Part shown: piece by piece, positions 18,404 through 27,382 of the stretch
Layout: every line of letters starts with the position of its first letter
Numbering within the stretch: position 1 is the first letter of the stretch
From: Streptomyces sp. DH41
GTDB lineage: Bacteria; Actinomycetota; Actinomycetes; Streptomycetales; Streptomycetaceae
Length of the DNA: 64,000 nucleotides
Direction: 5' to 3'
Assembly: GCF_029813785.1 (NCBI RefSeq)
Contig: NZ_JARVKY010000011.1
Location: 1 to 64,000 of the forward strand
The notes under the pieces: model-generated
What the model was told of the DNA's origin: nothing
The model's input: only the letters and a program-made list of their open reading frames with translations
The model's database searches: none
Program-made: the position numbers and the translations under genes

Positions 18404-18625
18404 GTGGTCGTGCTTGACGCCGTTCTCCGGAACCACCCAGTCGAAGGTCAGATCGGTTGGTTCCACCGCAACCACCTCGTCCCGGGGCCGGAGGTCGCGA
18501 CGCTCACCGAGCTCAACGGGATGATCGATCGGTGGGGCCAGGAGGACGAGAACCGACGGATCCGGTCCCGCCCTCGCACGATCGGCGAGTACCTCGCGGC
18601 CCGGCAGCCGTGCCGGCGCCGCTGA
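18404..18625 (+). pseudogene. IS21/IstA-like transposase fragment
   Basis: The frame encodes DAVLRNHPVEGQIGWFHRN and then ELNGMIDRWGQEDENRRI with RPRTIGEYLA. I recognise this as an internal piece from the C-terminal half of IstA/Mu-type transposases common in Streptomyces. Neither the catalytic core nor terminal repeats are present, so this is a scrap left after deletion. Confidence 0.5.
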
Positions 18626-19193
18626 TACTGCCCACGTGCTGCGCCCACGTACAGAGCCGCACGCGAATCGAGATCAGCCCCGCCCCGGTGCCCGCCGGGC
18701 AGCCCTGCCCAAACGCCCAGTCGAGTCCTCGGGCCAGGCTCGCCCTTCCCCGCCAACGCGGCCGGACGGACCGGGACCGCGGCAGCGATGCCGACCTGGC
18801 CGTCGGCAAGCTCGGACAGGCCAGCTGGCGGACCGCCGCTGGGCGGGCACCCGGGCGCGCGATAGGAAAGCAGCAGCGGCGGTCGCATGGCTTCCTGCTG
18901 TCCGCTGCAGCGCAGCCCGGGAGGGTCCGGCCTGCGCGGCCATAGTCGGCCGTCATGAGCGGTAGATTTAACTCACTTTCCTTGCTTGCCGGCGGTATTT
19001 GGGTAGGAATCCTTGCCTCTGGAGACTTCCGGGAGCGTGGGAGGTCGTTTTTCCGCATGAAACTTGCCCCCCGAAGCCGTCGCCCGCGAGCACCATCTAC
19101 ACGACATCCACTACAAACCCCGGAACAGGTGCGTTTCAGCGGGCCAGTTTGACCGTGTGAGACGACGTGTTCGTCGAAGATGTTCCGGCGCAG
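18626..19193. other. Spacer, no gene recognised
   Basis: About 570 bases between the transposase scrap and the end of sbcC. Frames are Arg/Pro-rich and unconvincing. A patch at 18955-19060 is less GC-rich than its surroundings, but the short frame there has no recognisable content. Confidence 0.3.
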
Positions 19194-22100
19194 CTATCGC
19201 GCCAGTGCTTGTAGGCCGCTGACTAGATCGGCCTGTGCCAGTTCGTCGCGCTGGGCCGATGTGAGCCAACGGGTGGACGATCCGGCAGGCGTCCGCTCCA
19301 CCAGCAGCACGTCGTCGACGGCCTCGGCAACAGCGTGCAGGTGGCTGATCACCATGACAAGGCGATTCCCGTTGGCTTGGGAGCGCAGTACCTCAAGGGC
19401 GGAGTCCAATGCGGTGGTGTCGAGGGCGGCGAAGCCTTCATCGAGGAACAGGGAGCCGAGAGCCGGGCCGCTGCGGGAGTGCAGTTCGGCGAGCGCCAGG
19501 GCCAAGGCGAGTGACGCTTGGAACTTCTCTCCTCCGGATAGCCGGTTCGGGGGGTGGGCGACGCCGGAGTTGCGGCTGACGATGTCGAAGCTGTCAGCGA
19601 AGCCGAAGCGCCCGTCGGACATTTGGCCAAGCAGGTCGCTGGCGACACCGAGCAGTGCCTGGGTACGCAGCATGGTGAGGTGGTTCAGGAACTTGGCGTC
19701 AACCAGTTCGCGGCGCAGGACTTCCAGGGCTTCACAGCGGGCCTTGCCAGCGGTGATGGCGAAGTCCAGGTCAGCGGCCGGCTTGATCAGGTCCTGCGCT
19801 TCCCGCTGTTTCTGGCGCTGGTCTTTAGCTTCTTTGGTTGCCTGTCCGACTGCGGCAACGAGGGGGTGGAGCGCTTCGGGTGTTGTCAGATCGGCGTGGG
19901 TATCGAATCCGTCGACATCGGTAAGTGCGGCGGCGCACTCGCTGAGGCTGTTCTCGGCAGTGGCTGCGTGGTCTGCGGCGGCGATGGCACGCTGGGTGAG
20001 CTTGTCGCCCAGCGTTGAGGTGGTCGTCGACAGTTCGGAGGCGTACGTGCGCACTTCGGCGATCTCTGACTGGGCCGGGGCCTTCGGCGCCTGGTGCTGG
20101 TCGGAGGCATCGAGATGCGTGAGGGCCTCAGTGACGGCCTGCGCCCACACGTCCAGTCGGCCGCGCAGTTGGTTCAGCGGATGCTCCAGCCGGACCTGAG
20201 TGTCCTTGTCGAGGGCACGTTGTTCGCCAAGTACCTCGGCTTTCTCCGCCCTTGCCTTTTCCCTTTGGTCGAACAGCTCTTGGACTTCTGCCTGCCGGGT
20301 GGTGACAGCGGCGGCGGCAGCGGCTGCCTCATCGGTGAGGATGTCGATCGCGTCGTGCGGCAGCATCGCTTGGATGCGGGAGGGAAGCGTGCTGACCTGG
20401 GTGGTGGTCCTGGCCACAGCACGGGTGTGAAGCGCGGAGGCCTTCGCGGTGTCGTCGGTGTGGCGTTGATGGGCTCGCGTGCGCTCGGCCAGCGCAGTGC
20501 GGCCAGCTTCGACCTCGGCGATGCGGCGATGCCCTTCGGCCTGCAGTTGCTCGGTGTGCCTGACGGCTGCCCGCTCGCATGCGGCGACCGCGTCGGCGAT
20601 CGGTGCTGTGTTCTGCTCGAGTGGTGCAGGACCATCAGCGGTCGGGACAGCCAGGGCTGCGGTGGCAGCGCTCAGTACGAGTGATGCTGCTTCGGCGTCG
20701 AAGCCTGCGTCGGTTTCGTCGGCCAGAGCAGCGAGGTCTGCGAAGGCGCGCACCGCGTCTGCACTGGTCTCCTGTGCTGTCTGCTGTGCGCTGTGGTGCT
20801 CTCTCTCGCGTGCAAGGACCGCCTCTTCGGCGGCGGTCATATCGGCACGGGCTTTAGCAAGCCGTTCGACGGCCGTGTCACGTGCGGTTTTTGCCCGGCT
20901 CAGCCGGTCCGTCGCCGCGGCCAGCTCGGCCGTATGAGTATCCGTCGAGGGTGCGAAGTTGCCCGGGACCTGCTGGTGGCATACAAGGCAGTCGTCACCG
21001 GGGCGCAGTTCGGCGGCGAGCGCAGCAGCCGTGTTGCGTTGTCGCAGCGCCTCCAGATGAATGTCGGCTTCCTTGACAGCTTTGCGTGCTGCCTCTGCTT
21101 TCACCTCCACTGGGCCGAGATCGTCACGGGCGGATGTGCGCCGGTCCACTGCGGCGGCGTGTGCGCTCGCGGTGCCAGCGACGCGGCGGGCCGCCGTGAG
21201 GGCTGTGGTCAGCGCGGTGCGGACGGTGGTGGCGCACGTGCGGATCTGGTTGCTCGTCTTTGCGGCGGCACTGGCCTGCTCGGCCAGCGGTTTTGCGTGT
21301 TCGGCGTCCTCGTCCAGTTCTGCCTCGGCTTCGGTGATGGCGTCGCGTTCGTCGGCGAGTTGTCCGGCGAGAATGGCAAGCCGGTCACGCTCACTGCGGT
21401 GTTCCTCGGCGTCTGCCGCGAGGGTCTTCAGGATCATGGCGGCTTGGGCCAGCGCGTCCTGGCCTTCTCCTACCGCGTCTGCCGCGGTGATCGCTGCGGT
21501 CAGTTCGAGTTCACGGGTTGCGGCGTGTACGGCGCGCTGGTCCAGGGCGTCGTGGCGTGCGGCGATGTCGGTGGCGACGGGCTCGAGTGCGTCGAGGACG
21601 GCTCCGGCGTCGGGCACTGCGCACGTTGACAGTGTTTCGGCGGTGCTGGTGGCCGACGCCGCAGTAGCCCGGGCTGCCAAGACCTCGCTCCGCAGTGCGG
21701 TGATGCGCTCGATGGCGGTCTTCAGCCGTTCGGCGTTGGCGGTGGCTGCGTCGGCGGCTGCGTCGGCTTCTGCGGCAGTCTGCTTGGGGTTGTCCGGCAT
21801 GGGGGCGCGTTTGGCTCTCGCGTCGCTCAGCAGTGCCTGGAGAGTGTGGCTGTGGCGGGCGGCCATCTGCTGGACCAGTTCCAGTGACTCGGCGCCAAAC
21901 AGTTCCCGCAGCCGTGGGCTGCGTTCCTTGGGTGTGGCGGTGAGGAGTTGGTCGAACTTTCCTTGTGGGAGCAGTCCGACGCGCAGGAAGGTGTCGTAGC
22001 CCATCTGCAGCACCGCTTTGATGCGGTTGTCGACGGCGGTGGCGCCGTCGGTCTCCTCGCCGGTGTCCAGGTTTTTCAGGTGATGCCGGGCGGCGTTCGG

Positions 22101-22382
22101 GTTAGTGGCGTGCATGGTCCGGTGTACGTGCCAGCGTTGTCCGTCGTGCAGGAAGGTGAACTCGACGCTCATGGCCTGTGCACCATCGGCGATGAGGTGC
22201 CGGGGTTCTCTGGCATCCCAGGTGCTTTTGCGGAACAGGGCGAAGACGACGGCGTCGAGCAGGCTGCTTTTGCCGGCGCCGGTGTCGCCGAGGGCTGCGA
22301 CCAGGCTTTTGCCGGTGAAATCGATCCGGGCCAGGCTGGGGTAGCTGCGGAATCCGGTGAGAGCGAGTACCAGCGGTTTCAT
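19194..22382 (-). CDS. sbcC: SbcC, ATPase subunit of the SbcCD nuclease
   Basis: This is a 1,062-residue Rad50/SMC-type protein. SbcCD opens hairpins and trims protein-blocked or palindromic DNA ends. Residues 32-40 carry Walker A (GDTGAGKSS). The arms are long Ala/Glu-rich coiled coils, interrupted by the zinc-hook motif C-L-V-C (in GDDCLVCHQQVPG). The C-terminal lobe has the signature LSGGEKFQASLALALALAEL and Walker B LFLDEGFAALD. I chose ATG 22382 because MKPLVLALTGFRSY is the canonical start and it overlaps the sbcD stop by 4 bases. It sits in a defence-rich block, divergent from a nuclease-helicase operon. Confidence 0.93.
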   Translation of the reverse strand: MKPLVLALTGFRSYPSLARIDFTGKSLVAALGDTGAGKSSLLDAVVFALFRKSTWDAREPRHLIADGAQAMSVEFTFLHDGQRWHVHRTMHATNPNAARHHLKNLDTGEETDGATAVDNRIKAVLQMGYDTFLRVGLLPQGKFDQLLTATPKERSPRLRELFGAESLELVQQMAARHSHTLQALLSDARAKRAPMPDNPKQTAAEADAAADAATANAERLKTAIERITALRSEVLAARATAASATSTAETLSTCAVPDAGAVLDALEPVATDIAARHDALDQRAVHAATRELELTAAITAADAVGEGQDALAQAAMILKTLAADAEEHRSERDRLAILAGQLADERDAITEAEAELDEDAEHAKPLAEQASAAAKTSNQIRTCATTVRTALTTALTAARRVAGTASAHAAAVDRRTSARDDLGPVEVKAEAARKAVKEADIHLEALRQRNTAAALAAELRPGDDCLVCHQQVPGNFAPSTDTHTAELAAATDRLSRAKTARDTAVERLAKARADMTAAEEAVLAREREHHSAQQTAQETSADAVRAFADLAALADETDAGFDAEAASLVLSAATAALAVPTADGPAPLEQNTAPIADAVAACERAAVRHTEQLQAEGHRRIAEVEAGRTALAERTRAHQRHTDDTAKASALHTRAVARTTTQVSTLPSRIQAMLPHDAIDILTDEAAAAAAAVTTRQAEVQELFDQREKARAEKAEVLGEQRALDKDTQVRLEHPLNQLRGRLDVWAQAVTEALTHLDASDQHQAPKAPAQSEIAEVRTYASELSTTTSTLGDKLTQRAIAAADHAATAENSLSECAAALTDVDGFDTHADLTTPEALHPLVAAVGQATKEAKDQRQKQREAQDLIKPAADLDFAITAGKARCEALEVLRRELVDAKFLNHLTMLRTQALLGVASDLLGQMSDGRFGFADSFDIVSRNSGVAHPPNRLSGGEKFQASLALALALAELHSRSGPALGSLFLDEGFAALDTTALDSALEVLRSQANGNRLVMVISHLHAVAEAVDDVLLVERTPAGSSTRWLTSAQRDELAQADLVSGLQALAR

Positions 22383-23701
22383 CGTGCCGCCTCCGCTGTG
22401 TTGGTGTCGGTGCCGGTCAGCAGGCCGGAGCGGTCGATGCTGTCGAGGGGGCGGCCTGCGATGGCGGCGGTCAGCAGGGTCTCCTCGCAGCACGGTGCGG
22501 GATCGTCGGGGTCGGGTTCGGCCTGCAGCTGGGAGAAGGCGGCCATGACACGGTCCAGGGCCGGCCCGGTGGTGCCGCGGCCGGGCAGATATTCACGCAG
22601 CAGGTCTTCGATGCCCGGCAGTTCCCTGGTGGAGGTCTCCCGGTCCAGCACGCGGTGGGCTGCATCGGCGCGGCGTTCTTCGACGTCGACGATCGTCGCG
22701 TGCGGCAGCATCGTGGTGAGGGTGTTGGACAGGGACGGGTTGAAGGCTTCGACGTTCACCACTGCCTTCACCCATGCGTCTCCGACCCGGCCGGCGCGCT
22801 GCGCGATCTCTTCCAGAGTGCCTTCCAGGCGGATGAGCCGGCGGCCGGAGGTCAGCGGCACGGTCTCGATGAGGGGCTCCCTGCCCGGGCCGATCTCAGC
22901 CAGCACGACGCTCTTGGTATCGCCCTTCTCGCCGAAGTCCATCTGCAGCGGGCTGCCGGCGTAGTAGGCCGGGAATCCGGCGCGGGCGACGCGCTGTGGC
23001 TTGTGGATGTGGCCGAGGGCTCCGTAGGCGACGCCGGGCATGTCGGTGGCTGCGGCGGCGTAGTCGTCGGCGATGGAGATTTTCCTCTCCGAGTAGGAGG
23101 GGGCGGCTCCTTCGATGAACAGATGGGCGGCGAAGACCAGAACGTCCCGGGCGCCGCTGCCCGCGGTCAGGCGGCGGTAGGCGTCGGCCTGGACGGTGCG
23201 CATCCGCTGGGCGTAGGTCGCGGTCGTCAGGGCGGGATCGGCGAAGTCGTAGGTGAACCGGTTGGGGTGCAGGTAGGGCAGTGCGCCGATGCGCAGCGTC
23301 AGGTCCCCGTCGTTGGCGGGGTAGTCGGCGACGAGCAGCCGGTCGGGGCGGGCGTCGGTGGCGAAGCGGACCCGGGCCTGGTCGTGTTCGCGGCTGCCCA
23401 TGTCGTTGAGGACGTACTCCACGAAGGCCAGAACGTGAGTGGTGTCGTGGTTGCCGGCGACGACAACCACGGGCGCGATCGCGCCGAGGCGGCGCAGTGC
23501 CTGTGCTGCGCGGCGTATGTCGTCCAGGCCGGGGCGGGAGCTGTCGAACAGGTCGCCACTGTGCACGATCAGGTCGGGGGCGAACTCGTCGGCGATGTCG
23601 ATGATTTCGTCCAGGACGGCGTCGACTTCGGCGTCGCGTCGGTAGCGGCCGATCTGGCGGCCCAGGTGCCAGTCGGAGGTGTGGAATACGCGTGCCGTCA
23701 C
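22379..23701 (-). CDS. sbcD: SbcD, metallophosphatase-type exonuclease subunit
   Basis: The protein has 440 residues from GTG 23701, giving VTARVFHTSDWHLGR, the usual N-terminus. The calcineurin-like nuclease motifs are present in order: HTSDWHLG, HSGDLFDSSRPG, VAGNHD and GALGHIHKPQ. The rest is the capping domain and the helices that bind the SbcC coiled coil. It is the first gene of the sbcDC operon, and its stop overlaps the sbcC start (ATGA). The next gene to the right is transcribed divergently, with about 130 bases between the starts. Confidence 0.93.
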   Translation of the reverse strand: MTARVFHTSDWHLGRQIGRYRRDAEVDAVLDEIIDIADEFAPDLIVHSGDLFDSSRPGLDDIRRAAQALRRLGAIAPVVVVAGNHDTTHVLAFVEYVLNDMGSREHDQARVRFATDARPDRLLVADYPANDGDLTLRIGALPYLHPNRFTYDFADPALTTATYAQRMRTVQADAYRRLTAGSGARDVLVFAAHLFIEGAAPSYSERKISIADDYAAAATDMPGVAYGALGHIHKPQRVARAGFPAYYAGSPLQMDFGEKGDTKSVVLAEIGPGREPLIETVPLTSGRRLIRLEGTLEEIAQRAGRVGDAWVKAVVNVEAFNPSLSNTLTTMLPHATIVDVEERRADAAHRVLDRETSTRELPGIEDLLREYLPGRGTTGPALDRVMAAFSQLQAEPDPDDPAPCCEETLLTAAIAGRPLDSIDRSGLLTGTDTNTAEAAR

Positions 23702-23799
23702 GGGGCGCCTCCAAGGGGACGGTCTGCGGGCGGCCGCGGGTTGCGCCGCTCGGCCGGAGGTTCGGTGGCGCCGACTGTACACCGAATCTCAGGAAGAAG

Positions 23800-23835
23800 T
23801 CTGGAAAACTCTGGAAGTCTGGTAGTGTCTGGGGC
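23800..23835 (+). promoter_or_regulatory. Predicted promoter with TCTGG repeats and probable leaderless start
   Basis: TCTGG occurs at 23800, 23810, 23818 and 23828, four times in 33 bases. A TAGTGT -10-like hexamer lies at 23823-23828, 17 bases after a weak TCTGGA at the -35 position. The -10 box ends only 7 bases before the ATG at 23836, which would put the transcription start at or next to the start codon. This agrees with the lack of a ribosome binding site there. The repeats may also serve as an operator. Confidence 0.5.
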
Positions 23836-24678
23836 ATGAGTGATCCGCTGGACGCCCTGGAGAAGAGCATCAGCACCCTGCGCCGCGCGATCCGCGACGC
23901 TTCCGCCGCCGGTGACACCGAGCGCGCAAGCGAGCTGCGGGCGCAGCTGCGCCGTGCCGAGCGGGCCTGGGACGCCCTCCTCGACGCCGACGAACCGGCG
24001 CCCGCACCGCCCCGGCCCGCGCCGGAAGCGGCCCCGGCCGCCCGGGGAGCGCAGCTCCCGGCACGTGAGCACGTCCACCGCGCCCTGATGCTGCTCGGGA
24101 CCCCGGCCGCCCCCAAACTGATTGTCGGCGTGCACGAGGCGTTCTTCCCGGGCGAGTTGTCCGCGTCCAAGCTGTCCAGCCTGCGCCGGGACGAGGAGCG
24201 CTCCTACCGCTCCAGCCCCGGCGCCCGGCCGTACTACCTCCCCCCGGCACTGGCGCACGACCTGCTGACACCGGTGCGGGCGCTCGTCACCATCAGCACC
24301 TGGACGCTGGAACAGCGCATCATCGGACCGCACTCACCACGCGTCGACTTCCTCACCGGCGCGATCCGCATCGCCGAGGCGGTGCACACCGCGGCGCAGT
24401 CCGCGGGAAACGGACCCAGCCCGGAGGCGCTGCGGCTGCTGTGGCGCTTCGCCGTGAACATCCCCGACGCGATGCCGAAAAGCGCCTCCGGTCACGAGAG
24501 TGCTCTGGATCCGGAGCAGGTGATCGAGGCCGCCCGGGCCGAGCTGGACGTGCACGCCGACGCCGACCGAGCCGTCCGGGCCGAGGCTTCGCGGCGGGCC
24601 CGCAAGTCGCTGAGCGACGACCAGCAGCTGTTCGGCGCGCCCTCGCAGGGCGTCACACACCTGCGGGCCCGGGCCTGA
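23836..24678 (+). CDS. Unknown protein, coiled-coil plus winged-helix-like; first gene of nuclease-helicase operon
   Basis: The protein has 280 residues. Residues 1-48 are a charged coiled coil (DALEKSISTLRRAIRDA, RASELRAQLRRAERAW), followed by a Pro/Ala linker. From about residue 76 a compact domain (HVHRALMLLGTPAAPKLIVGV, then SKLSSLRRDEERSY) has the helix-helix-wing pattern of a winged-helix DNA-binding fold. The C-terminal part is helical with a basic tail. ATG 23836 fits a leaderless transcript. It begins a four-gene cluster with the Fe-S nuclease 50 bases downstream. It could be a regulator or the DNA- or phage-sensing subunit. I do not recognise the family. Confidence 0.6.
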   Translation: MSDPLDALEKSISTLRRAIRDASAAGDTERASELRAQLRRAERAWDALLDADEPAPAPPRPAPEAAPAARGAQLPAREHVHRALMLLGTPAAPKLIVGVHEAFFPGELSASKLSSLRRDEERSYRSSPGARPYYLPPALAHDLLTPVRALVTISTWTLEQRIIGPHSPRVDFLTGAIRIAEAVHTAAQSAGNGPSPEALRLLWRFAVNIPDAMPKSASGHESALDPEQVIEAARAELDVHADADRAVRAEASRRARKSLSDDQQLFGAPSQGVTHLRARA

Positions 24679-24728
24679 CCCTCTCCTTCAACAACAGTCC
24701 CCTCTCCCCTGCAAGGATCTCCGACACC

Positions 24729-25874
24729 GTGAAAGCACCCGTCGACGACCGACTGGCCGCGCTGCGCGGATCCGCAAAGCGCCGGCCCTACAACGCCCGC
24801 TCGCTGGCCGCCCTGGAGAACAACCCGCGCTGCACGCTGCGGGCCCTGCTGGACGCCTCCGGATCCGACAAGGCCGCGATCGCCGAGCACGCCGGATACC
24901 CCTCCCCCTTCGGCCAGTCCGCCTTCGCCTTCGCCCGCGGCAACGCCTTCGAGGCGATGGTGAAGGACAACGGCTGCGCGGAACTCCTGCGCGTCCTGCG
25001 CGAGACGCTGAAGCTGACGCTGCCCGAGGTGGCGTACCTGGACCTGAACGACGTCGGCGGCGACGGCAGCAACGAGACCCGCCGCGACCGCACTGCCGAG
25101 GTGCTGCTGCAGGCAGCCCAGGGCACCGGCGACGGCACCCTGTTCGACCACCCGATGCTGTACCTCGAGGTCGGCGGGCAGGAGGCGTTCCTGGAGCCGG
25201 ATCTGGTGGCTTTCCGTATCGACGGCCGCTTTTACATCGTGGAGATCAAGAGCTTCCCGATCATCGACGGGCAGGCAGACCCAGCGCAGGTGCGGTCGGC
25301 GACTACACAGGCGTGCGCGTACGTCATCGCGCTGCGCGCTCTCCTCGAGGAGGCCGGGATCGGCCCGGAGGCCGTGTCCGACACCGTCGTGCTGGTCGCA
25401 CCGAAGGACTTCACCAACCGCCCGACCGCGGCGTTCGTCGACGCCCGCAAGCAGGTATCCGCCCTGACCCGTCAGCTGGCCCGCCTCGAGCGCATCAGCG
25501 ACCTCGTGGACCTGCTGCCCGAAGGACTCACCTTCGACCTCGACATCGACAAGGACGACAAGCGGCCCCGCCGCCCGGCCGAAGAACTGGCCGAGGCGCT
25601 GGAACAGGTGCCCGCGACGTACCGCCCGGACTGCCTGAACCACTGCGAGATGGCGTACTACTGCCGCGCCCGCGCCCGCGCGGAAGCCTCACTGGACGTA
25701 CTCGGCCCGGCGGTGCGCGAACAGTTGGGCGGGATCGACACCGTGACCATGGCCCTCGGACTGGCCCGCGGGCAGCTGACACCGACCGCTGACCAGAGCG
25801 ACATGGCCGCCGCGCTGCGGCACGCCGCACGGCTGCGCGCCGAGCTGACCGGAGAAGTCGGGGGTGCCGCGTGA
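24729..25874 (+). CDS. RecB/Cas4-like PD-(D/E)XK nuclease with Fe-S cluster motif
   Basis: The protein has 381 residues from GTG 24729. RecB-family motifs appear in order: G71-N-A-F-E75, D158 (FLEPDLVAF), E172-I-K174 (YIVEIKSFP) and Q194-x3-Y198. Four cysteines are placed as in AddB, Cas4 and Dna2 proteins, which staple the domain with a 4Fe-4S cluster: C35 near the N-terminus, then C302, C306 and C312. The expected activity is single-strand-directed DNA end resection or endonuclease cutting. Its last 4 bases overlap the start of the next gene (GTGA), and a superfamily-1 helicase lies two genes on. No cas genes adjoin it, so it is unlikely to be a true Cas4. Confidence 0.8.
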   Translation: MKAPVDDRLAALRGSAKRRPYNARSLAALENNPRCTLRALLDASGSDKAAIAEHAGYPSPFGQSAFAFARGNAFEAMVKDNGCAELLRVLRETLKLTLPEVAYLDLNDVGGDGSNETRRDRTAEVLLQAAQGTGDGTLFDHPMLYLEVGGQEAFLEPDLVAFRIDGRFYIVEIKSFPIIDGQADPAQVRSATTQACAYVIALRALLEEAGIGPEAVSDTVVLVAPKDFTNRPTAAFVDARKQVSALTRQLARLERISDLVDLLPEGLTFDLDIDKDDKRPRRPAEELAEALEQVPATYRPDCLNHCEMAYYCRARARAEASLDVLGPAVREQLGGIDTVTMALGLARGQLTPTADQSDMAAALRHAARLRAELTGEVGGAA

Positions 25875-27382
25875 GCATGCTGTCTGCGTTGGCGCATGTA
25901 GAGGCGATGGAAACCTTGGAGGCGGTACACCAGACCGAGTTCCGCCACCGGCGCCTGTCGGGGCGGCCACTGGTGATCATCCCGTTGACCATGGCCGGAG
26001 AAGCCGGAGCTCCGCTGGCGGCCATGGTCGGCACCGCCAAGAGGGACATGACGCTGCTGGTCGTGCCGCAGCCCCGCAACCGCGACCAGAGGTTCACGTT
26101 CGCCGCCGAGCTGGGCCAGATCGTGATGAGGTACATCGACTCCTACCGCCAGGACCGCCGCGGCGACGGCGAGCGCTCCCATTACAGCGACGCGCCGCAG
26201 ATCCTCGTCCCCAACCACGGCGGCATCAAAGCCCTGGCCGACCTCGGACGCATGTGCCGCTTCCGCTCGACGTCCGGCCCCTACGCCGTACCAGACGTCG
26301 TCCGCGAGTTCGGCATGTGGCTGACGTTCCTGGTCGACACGTCTGAGCAGGCTGGCACCTCCATGCTGATGCCCGTCACCGCGATGCTCAGCGAGCACTG
26401 GGCCACCGGCCAAAGCACGCTGGAGGACCAGAACCTGGCGTCGCTCATGGCCTGGATCGCGCCCCCGGACGGGCTAAGCGTCGAGCAAGCCCTGGCCGAC
26501 GCGGAGAACCCGGACATCTGCCCGCCGGCGGGCCCGGCGACGTCCCCGGAGTTCGACAACCGGCACCTGGCACCTGCGATCCAACGGTTCGACGCGGCCC
26601 ACACCCTCGGCGACCCGCACGACCTGGCCACTGCCCAGGCCGAGTTGCGCGACCTGGTCGCGGAACAGGTCAAGCCCACCTGGCGCATGATGTGGACAGC
26701 CATATCGCTGCTGCGGTCCGTCCCCGAAGCACCGCGGACCGCCAAGCGCTTCGAACGCGACTGCGTGTCCTTCACCTCCTACTCCGACTACCGGGATGCC
26801 GGCGGCTTTCCCCAGCGCAAGCGGGACACCGCGATCGGCGCGGCACAACGCCTGAGCCGGCTGGAGCGAGCGCTGGCCGACTTCGAAGCCGATATGGCGT
26901 TCGACGACCCGTTCGTGCTGGCCGACCGGCGCAGCGCCGGGGAGGCATTCGCGGGAACGGTCGAGGAGAGCGTGCCCGGCCGAATGGTCACCACGGCCAA
27001 GAACAGACGGGTGCCACGCCCGTACGTCACCCTCCGCACCGACGACCCTGTACGGCTGGCCGCCGGCACCAAACTGATCAGCCCGTCCATGCCGGCAGGC
27101 CACAAGGCCGTCATCGCCTCCGTCCACCCCGACGGCGACACCACGCTGGTCACCGTGGAGGTCACCGGCGGCATGGGACGCTCCCGCACCCCGAACCCGG
27201 GCACCGTCCCGGAGCCCGGCCAGCGCCTCGCCTACCTTCCCGACCCGGGCTGGCGCCCGACACCCGTATTCCCGGCATCCGATCACACCCCGTGGACACA
27301 CAGCCCCGGCCCCGACGAGCCGGACACCGACTCCGCCGTACCCGAGGACGCCGCCGCAGAGGAGTGGGGCCATGAGGACTGA
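25871..27382 (+). CDS. Unknown 503-aa protein between nuclease and helicase, possible helicase barrel/stalk partner
   Basis: I do not recognise this family. It starts at GTG 25871, overlapping the nuclease stop, and its 3' end overlaps the helicase start by 11 bases. The N-terminal two thirds are mixed alpha/beta (RPLVIIPLTMAGEAGAPLAAM, then DMTLLVVPQPRN). There are no Walker or nuclease motifs. Residues about 400-480 look like beta-strands (PYVTLRTDDPVRLAAGTKLI, then HKAVIASVHPDGDTTLVTVEV), similar to the barrel inserted in Upf1/Dna2-type helicases. Because the downstream helicase is short and lacks such a domain, this protein may supply it in trans. That idea is inference. The tail is acidic. 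Confidence 0.6.
   Translation: MSMLSALAHVEAMETLEAVHQTEFRHRRLSGRPLVIIPLTMAGEAGAPLAAMVGTAKRDMTLLVVPQPRNRDQRFTFAAELGQIVMRYIDSYRQDRRGDGERSHYSDAPQILVPNHGGIKALADLGRMCRFRSTSGPYAVPDVVREFGMWLTFLVDTSEQAGTSMLMPVTAMLSEHWATGQSTLEDQNLASLMAWIAPPDGLSVEQALADAENPDICPPAGPATSPEFDNRHLAPAIQRFDAAHTLGDPHDLATAQAELRDLVAEQVKPTWRMMWTAISLLRSVPEAPRTAKRFERDCVSFTSYSDYRDAGGFPQRKRDTAIGAAQRLSRLERALADFEADMAFDDPFVLADRRSAGEAFAGTVEESVPGRMVTTAKNRRVPRPYVTLRTDDPVRLAAGTKLISPSMPAGHKAVIASVHPDGDTTLVTVEVTGGMGRSRTPNPGTVPEPGQRLAYLPDPGWRPTPVFPASDHTPWTHSPGPDEPDTDSAVPEDAAAEEWGHED

Noticed and set aside
18955..19152. Small rightward open frame in an AT-richer patch
   Set aside because: No ribosome binding site, no recognisable sequence and a basic low-complexity end; not supported as a gene.
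24729..25874. Calling the Fe-S nuclease Cas4 and linking it to the CRISPR relic
   Set aside because: It is much larger than Cas4, is embedded in an operon with a helicase, and type I-E systems normally lack Cas4.
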